A DNA stretch of 64,000 nt from CAZSDP01 sp964605665 (GTDB lineage Bacteria; Planctomycetota; UBA8108; UBA1146): the NCBI GenBank assembly GCA_964605665.1, contig CAZSDP010000001.1, positions 1 to 64,000 of the forward strand, in the 5' to 3' direction. Position numbers and translations under genes: made by a program. Each line of letters opens with the position of its first letter. Position 1 is the stretch's first letter. Shown here one piece after another: positions 47,332-55,364 of this stretch. Below the pieces are notes generated by a model. It saw only the letters and a program-made list of their open reading frames with translations. It was not told the DNA's origin and searched no databases.

Positions 47332-47794
47332 AGCAGGCTGTTTACTGAACATGTAAAACGTTGCGCTTCCAGTTGTTGCAAGAGCAATTGGAAGCGCGTT
47401 CATTTGATCGATCTAGATTGGTGCTTCACAAACCACTTGTCGGTGATAGCTTTGATTTCACGGGAGGAATTCCTCCTGAGGCATTCAGTCGCTACGAGTC
47501 GTGGGGCTTGTAGAGATGTATGATTTGATCTCTCTCTCGAAGGTTGGCGACCTTCCATCCATTTGATCCGATCAGTCTTGGGGTGTGTTTCTCGATCAGA
47601 TTGATACTTATACGCGATTGATCCCCGTTCTCGCCAAGAGTGTGGGGTCTATTTAGATCACCTTTCGGTTCCCAGAGTAGGTGTTTCAGCTCAAGTCGTG
47701 CTTATCTTCTTGGAGGGTGTATTGAAACCTCCGGCGCGACGCACTCTGAAGCCATCAAATGGGGGGTCGACTGTTACTCCGAGGGGAGAGGAAT
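47332..47794. other. Intergenic region between ahcY and the secreted protein array
   Basis: This 463-base interval holds the ahcY terminator-like hairpin at its left end. The rest should contain the promoter of the secreted protein gene starting at 47795, but I found no convincing promoter boxes, gene or repeat. Confidence 0.6.
47363..47397 (+). terminator. Strong hairpin 3' of ahcY
   Basis: GCGCTTCCAGTTG (47363-47375) pairs with CAATTGGAAGCGC (47385-47397) with a single G-U wobble, giving a 13-bp stem and 9-base loop about 30 bases after the ahcY stop. The following sequence is only moderately T-rich (GTTCATTTGAT), so it may be a terminator or a 3' stabiliser. Confidence 0.6.
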
Positions 47795-49690
47795 ATGTCT
47801 CACCGTGAAGTACTCGTCGCTTTACTGACGATGTGCGGCGTCCTAATGGGGATCGCTAATGTTGATGCTCAACAAGCGCTTCGACTAGAAGTTCCTTCTG
47901 GATCTCCGATTCAAGGACTTGGATCAGCGATTGTGGAGGCTCGGCTTGATGCTACAGATCCTGTAGAGGGGTTTGTCCTTGCACTATGCCATGATGCGAA
48001 CATTGTTGTGGATGGGGTGTCTACTGCGGGAACAGCGTCTGCTGCTGCCGAGCTCATCGTCCCAGAAGTCTTGCCGGGTGGTGTAACCCTCGGAGTCGTT
48101 CTCGACGCAGGAGCGCCTTTTGATGGGCAGACGATTCCTTCGGGCATGGACCAACTCTTGGCGGAATTCACCGTGACGTCACAAGTGATCATCTCTCAAG
48201 GGGATCCCGATATCGCTACCGGGTTGGCATTCTGCGACGGGACTTTGAACAATCCTCCTCTGGATAACATCATTGTTCAAGGGGGACTCTCTGTTGGAGC
48301 AATCAGCGGCTTAACACTGGATGATAGTGGCGGCGCGGTCACGATTACCGCTCCTCCGCCCGACAGCTTGACGATTGAGTCTGCTTCAGCAGATGCGGAC
48401 GGCGATGGGACGACTGGCTGCGCACGAATCTTGTTGAATAACAGCTCTGGTGACGTACAGGGTTTTGTGCTTTCGATCTCCCACGATCCTGGTGTTTTGA
48501 CTCTCGAGGACATAAACATCGATGGAACGGTCACCGATGCGCTGATGGCTGAGTTTCTCTCTCCCAGTATTGAGTCGGGTGGAGGTACTTTTGGAGTCGT
48601 CTTGGACTTTACTAGTCCCTTCGATGGTCAGGTCATCACCAGCGGACCCGCAAACCACATCGCAAATTTTTGCTACAGCTGCAATGACCCACTCATCTAC
48701 TTCACAGGTGAAGTTGCACCTCCAGCAGTCGTGAGTGACTTGACCTTCGTTGACGGTGTCTTCGGGAGCCCGCCGCTATTGAATGTGATTGTGGTTGCAG
48801 GCCTCTCGCTCAGTCCTGGTCAGGTGAATGGTACATTCACATGTTTGCCGGTCGAAGAACCTCTCGAGGACAATACTTTCTATTGTGGTCCAAGCTCATA
48901 TGAAAATACGGTTGATCCTGCGAGTAATCCAGCTCCTCCAATCCCAGGTTCGACGACAGAAATCGTAGAGGTTTGTTTCTTCTATACCGACGAAGACGAT
49001 CAAATCCAAGGTGTGCAGCTTTCTGTTTGTTACGACTGCAATCTAACAGTGCTCTCTTTCGATCTCGGTGGATCCATTTTCGAAGAAGTGGGAGCTGAAT
49101 TCGTCAGTTATCAAGTCGACGATGATGATACCGACGGAGATGGTTGTGAGTTTCTCATCGGTATCTTGCTCGACGCATTGCCCCCGTTCGATAATCAGAC
49201 TGTACCTCAGACAGATGTCCCACTGATCATCGGCTGCGCGCAAGTTCAGATTGATGATACAGCAGCATGCGGAGCTTTGTTGTCGATCGATTTCTGTGAC
49301 GGCTTAAACGGTAACGGAAACGTTGCAATCGATAACCTGGCAGTCATCGACTTCGAAGCAGTTCGAGGATCGGAAATCGGTTGTGCTGTTGAAGTTGTTC
49401 CACACGAGATCTTCGTCCGTGGTGATTGCAATGACGATGACAAAGTTGACCTCGCAGACGCAGCCAAAGTTCTGGGCTGGCAGTTCGCTGGAGAACCGAT
49501 CGTTTGTCCAGATGCCTGTGACGCCAATGACGATGGGAAAATCAACTTGGCAGACGCAGTTCTGATCATGAACTATCTCTTCCTCTTCGGCGATCCTCCG
49601 CCTGATCCGGGGCCTGTCGATGGCATGGAAGGGCAAGATCCGACTGAAGACTCACTCAGTGAGTGTATGAGTGACGATATCAGTTGCTAA
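47795..49690 (+). CDS. Secreted protein with three cohesin-like repeats, dockerin pair and Cys tail
   Basis: A 631-residue exported protein. Signal peptide about 1-25 (GVLMGIANVDAQ). Three related beta-sandwich repeats follow at about 27-190, 191-350 and 385-530. Each has an opening (G-F/V-x-L-x-x-x-x-D), the motif GVVLDAGAPFDGQTIPSG or its variant, and a closing block like CDGTLNNPPLDNIIVQGG. The third copy has extra cysteines and an acidic insert (DDDDTDGDGC). The dockerin pair (RGDCNDDDKVDLADA and CDANDDGKINLADAV) spans about 542-598, and the end is Cys-x6-Cys. ATG 47795 follows GGGGAGAGGA. It is the first of three tandem genes of the same family; the role is unknown. Confidence 0.85.
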   Translation: MSHREVLVALLTMCGVLMGIANVDAQQALRLEVPSGSPIQGLGSAIVEARLDATDPVEGFVLALCHDANIVVDGVSTAGTASAAAELIVPEVLPGGVTLGVVLDAGAPFDGQTIPSGMDQLLAEFTVTSQVIISQGDPDIATGLAFCDGTLNNPPLDNIIVQGGLSVGAISGLTLDDSGGAVTITAPPPDSLTIESASADADGDGTTGCARILLNNSSGDVQGFVLSISHDPGVLTLEDINIDGTVTDALMAEFLSPSIESGGGTFGVVLDFTSPFDGQVITSGPANHIANFCYSCNDPLIYFTGEVAPPAVVSDLTFVDGVFGSPPLLNVIVVAGLSLSPGQVNGTFTCLPVEEPLEDNTFYCGPSSYENTVDPASNPAPPIPGSTTEIVEVCFFYTDEDDQIQGVQLSVCYDCNLTVLSFDLGGSIFEEVGAEFVSYQVDDDDTDGDGCEFLIGILLDALPPFDNQTVPQTDVPLIIGCAQVQIDDTAACGALLSIDFCDGLNGNGNVAIDNLAVIDFEAVRGSEIGCAVEVVPHEIFVRGDCNDDDKVDLADAAKVLGWQFAGEPIVCPDACDANDDGKINLADAVLIMNYLFLFGDPPPDPGPVDGMEGQDPTEDSLSECMSDDISC

Positions 49691-49703
49691 CGATATCAAT
49701 ATC

Positions 49704-49746
49704 AAAGTGTGCTCAGGGGTATCACTCCCCTGAACACACTTTTCTT
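49704..49746 (+). terminator. Rho-independent terminator after the first array gene
   Basis: AAAGTGTGCTCAGGGG (49704-49719), loop TATCACT, then CCCCTGAACACACTTT (49727-49742) forms a 16-bp stem with one mismatch, followed by TCTTT. It is a textbook intrinsic terminator 14 bases after the stop, and suggests the next gene has its own promoter. Confidence 0.9.
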
Positions 49747-49892
49747 TATCAATAGCTCGATTACAGCAAGCTGTGCTACGCACGATTAGAGTGTCGTGTT
49801 CACGGCAGCGTGTTTCGAATTAGCTTTATTCATTCATTATGACGCTAGGGACACCTCCGGTTCTTCTCGGAGTGTGGCGAGGAAAGATGCAT

Positions 49893-50705
49893 ATGATGAA
49901 AACGAATCAACTCATCTGTCTTGGTTTTATGTTCACGTTTTTGTGCTCGGCCAGTGTCGAAGCTGGAAACGATTACATCCTGACCGTAGAGAGCGGTGAA
50001 GTCGCTCCTGGGGGTGATATTGACCTCTCAGTTACTATCGATTCATCCGCAGGGGGTAACATTCAAGGTTGGTCTTGGGGCATTTGCAGTGATCCCGCCG
50101 CTCTCACTCTCAATGGATTTGTCATCGGTAGTGAAGGTGCGGCTCTCAACGGTGGAGATGGCCCTGATTTCAATGAAGGAGCAGTCTATCCGGACGGCTA
50201 CACAGTGGGTGTGGTGATCTGTTTCACAGGTTGCGAAGTGCTCAACCCTGGAATTGCGGAGCTGAGCCGCGGCAGCTATACCAACAACATGCCCGATGGA
50301 TCGAGCACGACGCTCGATAGTTGCGACAACCTCGGTACCCCTCCGGTGTCGACCGTTGTCGTCGTGAACGGTGCGTCGATTCCCCCAACATCAAATGCAG
50401 GAACGGTCACGTCCTTTGTTCCGCCGATCACAAGTCACGTCCGTGGGGATTCAAACAACGATTCCAAGGTGAACATCGCCGACGGCATCCATATGTTGAC
50501 GGCTCTGTTCCAGGCGGGGCCGACCTCGGATTGTGAGAGCGCCGCGGATGCGAATGGCGACGGTACCTTTGATCAGGCAGACGCAATTTTTGTTTTCAAC
50601 TATAGATTTTTAGACGGACCAGCTCCTTCGGCACCATTTCCAGATTGCGGAGTGGCCGCGGGACAGGCACCGGAGGACTGCGCTTCGCATTCGAGCTGCC
50701 CATAG
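49893..50705 (+). CDS. Small secreted protein: one cohesin-like domain, dockerin pair, Cys tail
   Basis: A 270-residue exported protein. Signal peptide about 1-25 (LICLGFMFTFLCSASVEA). One beta-sandwich (about 27-180) opens with NIQGWSWGICSDP, continues GYTVGVVICFTGC and closes with PPVSTVVVVNGASIPP. The dockerin pair is RGDSNNDSKVNIADGI and DANGDGTFDQADAI, followed by PFPDCG and a C-terminal Cys-x10-Cys-x5-Cys-Pro. Start ATG 49893 is favoured by AGGAAAG; ATG 49887 and 49896 are alternatives. Its length and layout match the neighbouring gene at 51042, so the two are tandem paralogues. Confidence 0.85.
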   Translation: MMKTNQLICLGFMFTFLCSASVEAGNDYILTVESGEVAPGGDIDLSVTIDSSAGGNIQGWSWGICSDPAALTLNGFVIGSEGAALNGGDGPDFNEGAVYPDGYTVGVVICFTGCEVLNPGIAELSRGSYTNNMPDGSSTTLDSCDNLGTPPVSTVVVVNGASIPPTSNAGTVTSFVPPITSHVRGDSNNDSKVNIADGIHMLTALFQAGPTSDCESAADANGDGTFDQADAIFVFNYRFLDGPAPSAPFPDCGVAAGQAPEDCASHSSCP

Positions 50706-51041
50706 GGACCGAGCTAATCCACTATGTTTGTCATTGACCGGCTCTATGCGAGCCGTCTCGGGTATTTCGTGGATTTAACTCAGGTTGCTCATTACGCTGG
50801 GGTGAAACGAGTGCTACAGTCAAAGGGGCATATCGGCTGCTTTGTGTGGCGGAATTCAGTTCATAGATATTTTAACTGAGTTCTCCCGAGTTACTTTTGG
50901 CGAGTGATTATCTGGGGCAGCAAGGCGAATATTCATGATCGTGGAATCAAGGTGTTCTCTCGGCGGGTGCGATAAATGTTCTCAGTGGTTTTAGCCGACT
51001 GGCTGTCGAAGGCTAGAGCTAGAGATTTTGAGGAGAAAAGG
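50706..51041. other. Intergenic region between two paralogous secreted protein genes
   Basis: This 336-base interval has no gene that I can support. A short hairpin CGGCTC-TATGC-GAGCCG (50739-50755) lies about 35 bases after the upstream stop and may be a weak terminator. A promoter for the following gene should be here but is not obvious. Confidence 0.5.
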
Positions 51042-51854
51042 ATGAGAGTGTTCAATGGAATTCTGAGCACTTTGTTGTTTGTTTCGCTCTTTCTTGGAGC
51101 TGCAAATGCACAAAGCCCAGATTTGATTCTGAGCCATGGAAGTGCGACGACTGGTGCAGGTGGCACGATCACCGCTGCTGTGACGTTGGATAACAATACA
51201 GTCGCGGACGAACTACAGGGGTGGTCCTTTGGAGTCTGCATCGATCCAACATTGATTTCCATCGATGCCCTTGCCTTGGGAACGACCTCGTTGACTGCAA
51301 ATAACGGTGAGGAGATCGACTTCCAGCAGCTGAACAGTGAAGCTGACGGTTGGGCTATGGGAGCTGTTCTCTGTTTCACTGCGTGTGCAACCTTGCCGCC
51401 AGCAACTGACTATGAGCTTGCGGTGGCAACCTACACGGTATCTGCTCCTGTAGCCTCGGTCGTGGACTTGTGCTTTTGCAACACCGTTGGTGTTCCGCCG
51501 GTGAACACAGTGATCGTCGTTTCAGGGCAATCGATCCCTCCGACGACAAACTGTGGCTCGGTGACGGTCTCCTCTCTCACTGATTTTGTTCGATCTGATG
51601 TAAACGGCGATGGGTTTACTGATCTTTCCGATGGCATTTGGCTTCTGAATTTCCTGTTTCAGGGAGGGCCCATCATCGATTGCGATGAAGCGAATGATGC
51701 CAATGCAGATGGAACGATCGATACTGCAGATCCGATTTACATCATCAACTATTACTTTGTTGGTGGCTCTGCTCCAGAGAGCCCGTTCCCGAACTGTGGA
51801 ACCGCAATTGGCCAAACAGTAGAAAGTTGTGCAGTATCACCCAGCTGCCCGTGA
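51042..51854 (+). CDS. Small secreted protein: one cohesin-like domain, dockerin pair, Cys tail
   Basis: A 270-residue exported protein, the same length as its upstream neighbour. Signal peptide about 1-23 (LLFVSLFLGAANAQ). The beta-sandwich opens LQGWSFGVCIDP, continues GWAMGAVLCFTAC and closes PPVNTVIVVSGQSIPPTTNCG. The dockerin pair is DVNGDGFTDLSDGI and DANADGTIDTADPI, then PFPNCG and a terminal Cys-x10-Cys-x5-Cys-Pro. ATG 51042 follows AGGAGAAAAGG. The first dockerin arm has RSD where the others have RGD. Function unknown. Confidence 0.85.
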   Translation: MRVFNGILSTLLFVSLFLGAANAQSPDLILSHGSATTGAGGTITAAVTLDNNTVADELQGWSFGVCIDPTLISIDALALGTTSLTANNGEEIDFQQLNSEADGWAMGAVLCFTACATLPPATDYELAVATYTVSAPVASVVDLCFCNTVGVPPVNTVIVVSGQSIPPTTNCGSVTVSSLTDFVRSDVNGDGFTDLSDGIWLLNFLFQGGPIIDCDEANDANADGTIDTADPIYIINYYFVGGSAPESPFPNCGTAIGQTVESCAVSPSCP

Positions 51855-51947
51855 GCGGTTTTTCTCGTTCAGCTGGCGAGTGATGAAACGCTCAAGAATG
51901 TAGCAAGAGGGGGGCTGAGACTTACGCCCAACTCGGCATGGAAGGTT

Positions 51948-51980
51948 GAACGAAGGTTTCTCAGAGAGAGGCCTTCGTTC
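51948..51980. terminator. Hairpin between the secreted protein array and aceE
   Basis: GAACGAAGG (51948-51956) pairs perfectly with CCTTCGTTC (51972-51980) around a 15-base loop, followed on the plus strand by TTCTCG. It lies between convergent genes and may end transcription from either side; the U-tract is poor. Confidence 0.5.
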
Positions 51981-52038
51981 TTCTCGTAGATATTCTTGAC
52001 CGATCAGTGAGGTTCGTCGCTTCGACTCCGCGATTCAG

Positions 52039-54723
52039 TCAACGCTCGGTTGGATCGATCTGATCTGGGTCAATATCGAGTTCCTTCATCGCATTGAGCA
52101 CATCAGCAGACTGTACCTTCTTATCCCTGCTGAGCATCGCGAGTGAAGTGGACACGATTGCTGCGGAATCGATTTCAAAGAATCGGCGAAGTGACTCACG
52201 GGTGTCACTTAAGCCAAAACCATCGGTTCCGAGTGAAGCAAATGGTGATTCAATCCAGCGACTGATACTGTCTGGAACAGCTCGCATGAAGTCACTCACT
52301 GCGATCACTGGTCCGCCGTCCTTGGGAAGGATTTGAGCCACCCTTGGTATGCGGCACTCCTGATCGGGATGAAGCAGATTCCAGCGTTCGCAAGCCAGGG
52401 CTTCTCTCCTCATCAGGGGGTAGCTCGTTGCTGAGTAGACGTCAGCAGCGACATTGTAGGTGGATTCCAATTCCTCTGCCGCAGCCATCGCCTGTTGTAA
52501 AATACTTCCACTGCCAAGTATTCGGACTCGATTCTCGAATTGCGAATCTCCCTCTCGTACTCGGTACAGGCCCTCTAGAACGCCCTCTCTAACAGAGTCC
52601 TCATCGGGCATTTGGGGCATGTCGATTGCCTCGTTGTATAGCGTGAGGTAGTAGAAGACGTCCTCTTCTTCTTGGACCATTCGGCGGAGACCTTCTTCGA
52701 TGAGAATAGCAACCTCGTAGGCGTAGGCTGGATCATAGGGCAGGCAGCACGGGACAGTGCTTGCCGCGAGTAAGCTGTGGCCATCTTGATGTTGCAGGCC
52801 TTCACCATTCAAGGTGGTTCGGCCTGCCGTGGCACCGAGTAGGAATCCGCGCCCACGATTGTCTCCGAGAGCCCAGATTTGGTCACCAACGCGTTGAAAA
52901 CCGAACATCGAATAGAAGATATAAAACGGAACCATCACCTCACCGTGAGTTGAATAGCTGGTGGAAGCAGCAATAAAGCTCGCGAGCGATCCACACTCGG
53001 TGATGCCTTCTTCAAGGATCTGGCCGTCTCTCTTTTCAAGGTAGCTAAAGAGGAGTTCATGATCGACCGGCTCATATTTTTGACCGGAGCTGGCGTAGAT
53101 CCCCACCTGCTTGAAGAGAGGTTCCATTCCGAAGGTCCGCGCTTCGTCTGCGATGATGGGAACAATTCGCCGACCGAGATCCTTGGCTTTAAGGAGATCT
53201 CGGAACAGTCGTGCGAATGCCATCGTTGTCGAGGCTTCGACACCTGCTGTGCTTCCTTGATAAAGAATTTCATACGTCGATGACGGTGGTAGATCTGGAA
53301 CTGTCACTTGTGTACGTCGCTGTGGAACAAATCCACCGAGTTCTTGTCGACGTTCTTTCAGGTACTGGACTTCGTCGGAGTTTTCTCCAGGGTGATGAAA
53401 GGGAGGGTGCTCCAATTGATCATCTGGAATGTCGAGCTGTAACTTTTCTTTAAACAGCTTTAGTTCTGCGACCTTCATCTTTTTGACCTGATGAGCAACA
53501 TTTCTCGCTTCTGCAGTCGGACCGAGGGTCCAACCTTTGACCGTCTTTGCGAGAATCACCGTCGGTTGACCTTGGTGCTTCACTGCCTGGCTGTATGCGG
53601 CATACAGTTTCTTATAGTCGTGACCTCCACGTCGCATCTTGGTCAGAGCTTCATCGCTGACCGAATTGAAAAGTCGAAGCAAGCTAGGGTCACCCTGGCA
53701 GAGATCGCTACGGATATAGTCTCCAGATTCGACAGAGTATCGCTGGAATTGCCCATCGACGATGGTGGTCATCCTACGGACGAGCCGGTGTTCTTCATCT
53801 TCTGCAAAGATTGGATCCCACTCTCGGCCCCAAATGACCTTGATGACATTCCAACCAGATCCGTGAAAGACCGCTTCCAATTCTTGAATGATCTTTGAAT
53901 TTCCTCTTACCGGACCATCGAGTCGCTGAAGGTTGCAATTTATGACAAAGATCAAGTTGTCCAGGTTCTCCCGAGCTGCGAGATGGAGAGCTCCTAGACT
54001 CTCAGGTTCATCACATTCCCCATCGCCGAGAAAAGCCCAAACTTTCTGATCTGACGTATCCACGAGATTCCGTGCATGCAGGTATCGGTTGAAGCGAGCT
54101 TGGTAGATGGCGTTGATTGGACCGAGACCCATAGAAACTGTTGGGAACTGCCAGAAGTCCGGCATCAGGCGAGGATGCGGATAGCTCGAGAGTCCCGCCC
54201 CAGGAATTCCTTCCATGCGGAATCTAGCCAGCTGCGACTCTTCGAGGCGACCCTCCAAGAATGCGCGAGCGTAGATGCCAGGTGCTGCATGGCCTTGGAA
54301 GTAGATTTGATCGCCACCTCCAGGGTGTTCAGGGCCACGAAAGAAATGATTGAACCCAACTTCATACAGACTCGCCGCTGAAGCATAGCTCGAAAGGTGT
54401 CCCCCGATACCATCGTAGATTTGATTTGCACGAAGGACCATCGCGACGGCATTCCAACGTATCAGCCTTCGGATACGTCGCTCCATCTCTTCGTCTCCAG
54501 GGAAGCTCGGTTCTTCATGTGGAGCAATGGTATTGATGTAGGGAGTTTGCACTAAAGCAGGTAAGTCGATGCCATGGACCTGGGCGTGGTCGATCAGTTT
54601 CCTGACAATAAATCTGGTACGAGCTTCTCCAGATGCATCGAGAAGTTCATCGAGTGCTTCAACCCATTCGAGTGTTTCTTGGGGGTCAGCATCACTCTTG
54701 AGTGGAGGAACGATCTCCGACAT
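52039..54723 (-). CDS. aceE: Pyruvate dehydrogenase E1 component, homodimeric type
   Basis: Thiamine-diphosphate enzyme that decarboxylates pyruvate and acetylates the lipoyl groups of E2. The 894-residue single-chain form is the homodimeric AceE. The ThDP motif is GDGECDEPES (from about 233) to NCNLQRLDGPV (about 262). Other signatures are GGHLSSYASAASLYEVGFNHFFRG and YFQGHAAPGIYARAFLEGRL. ATG 54723 is preferred, with GGAGA upstream; GTG 54726 is next to it. aceF and lpd are not in the window. Confidence 0.95.
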   Translation of the reverse strand: MSEIVPPLKSDADPQETLEWVEALDELLDASGEARTRFIVRKLIDHAQVHGIDLPALVQTPYINTIAPHEEPSFPGDEEMERRIRRLIRWNAVAMVLRANQIYDGIGGHLSSYASAASLYEVGFNHFFRGPEHPGGGDQIYFQGHAAPGIYARAFLEGRLEESQLARFRMEGIPGAGLSSYPHPRLMPDFWQFPTVSMGLGPINAIYQARFNRYLHARNLVDTSDQKVWAFLGDGECDEPESLGALHLAARENLDNLIFVINCNLQRLDGPVRGNSKIIQELEAVFHGSGWNVIKVIWGREWDPIFAEDEEHRLVRRMTTIVDGQFQRYSVESGDYIRSDLCQGDPSLLRLFNSVSDEALTKMRRGGHDYKKLYAAYSQAVKHQGQPTVILAKTVKGWTLGPTAEARNVAHQVKKMKVAELKLFKEKLQLDIPDDQLEHPPFHHPGENSDEVQYLKERRQELGGFVPQRRTQVTVPDLPPSSTYEILYQGSTAGVEASTTMAFARLFRDLLKAKDLGRRIVPIIADEARTFGMEPLFKQVGIYASSGQKYEPVDHELLFSYLEKRDGQILEEGITECGSLASFIAASTSYSTHGEVMVPFYIFYSMFGFQRVGDQIWALGDNRGRGFLLGATAGRTTLNGEGLQHQDGHSLLAASTVPCCLPYDPAYAYEVAILIEEGLRRMVQEEEDVFYYLTLYNEAIDMPQMPDEDSVREGVLEGLYRVREGDSQFENRVRILGSGSILQQAMAAAEELESTYNVAADVYSATSYPLMRREALACERWNLLHPDQECRIPRVAQILPKDGGPVIAVSDFMRAVPDSISRWIESPFASLGTDGFGLSDTRESLRRFFEIDSAAIVSTSLAMLSRDKKVQSADVLNAMKELDIDPDQIDPTER

Positions 54724-54866
54724 CACTGATCTCCATCACCGTCATGAAATTGCATTGCTCTAAACTCTTGTGAACAACCGCCTAGTTTAATCTCATTGGA
54801 GCTAGAATCGCGATCTGCTTGAGTGAATCTTCGTGATTCATTGAATCCCGAAGATTATAGGCGATC

Positions 54867-55088
54867 CTAGAGTTGGTTAAGGTCGCTTTCAGACAGATCA
54901 TCGGCTTCCTCGGGCAGCATCACGGGAATCCCGTTTTCGATTCGATATGCCTTTTTCGATTCAAAGCAAATGAGGCGTCCAGCTTTCAAAACCAAGGGTG
55001 CATGGGAAATGGGGCAACGTAAGGTCGCTAGGAATTCAGGATCGATCACCGTATCGCCACCTGGCTCCTTCTTGTTTTCTGAATTCAA
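54867..55088 (-). CDS. Trm112-like small protein (YcaR/UPF0434 type)
   Basis: A 73-residue protein with the Trm112 pattern LATLRCPISHAPLVL...LICFESKKAYRIENGIPVMLPEEA. The GIPVMLPEEA ending is diagnostic. The first knuckle has a single cysteine (CPIS) in place of CPxC, a variant common in bacteria. Family members in eukaryotes activate methyltransferases; the bacterial role is unclear. It lies upstream of aceE on the same strand after 143 bases. Confidence 0.82.
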   Translation of the reverse strand: MNSENKKEPGGDTVIDPEFLATLRCPISHAPLVLKAGRLICFESKKAYRIENGIPVMLPEEADDLSESDLNQL

Positions 55089-55364
55089 AGGGATCTCCTA
55101 CAATGCAGCAGTGGAAGCCCACCAATTTGAGAAAGATCTCATTGGTATGACGGAACCATTTCGACTTCCGGTATCTTGTTGGAACTCGGAAAGAGCTCCG
55201 ACAACGATCGTAACGGGCTCATCTAGCCGGTCCGGCGGGAGTGCGCGGAGCTCGAGCTATTTGTAAGACTTTGGCAGGATTCTCGCGACGGTAGCGATCC
55301 ACCGCAACCCAAAAGAGCTGTGAGAATTGCTCATCCCGTGGATTCGATTTGGATAGGAGCAGCT

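Noticed and set aside
54867..55088. Loss of zinc ligand in the Trm112-like protein as a novelty
   Set aside because: The CPIS/CPVT form in place of CPxC is common among bacterial members, so it is not unusual.
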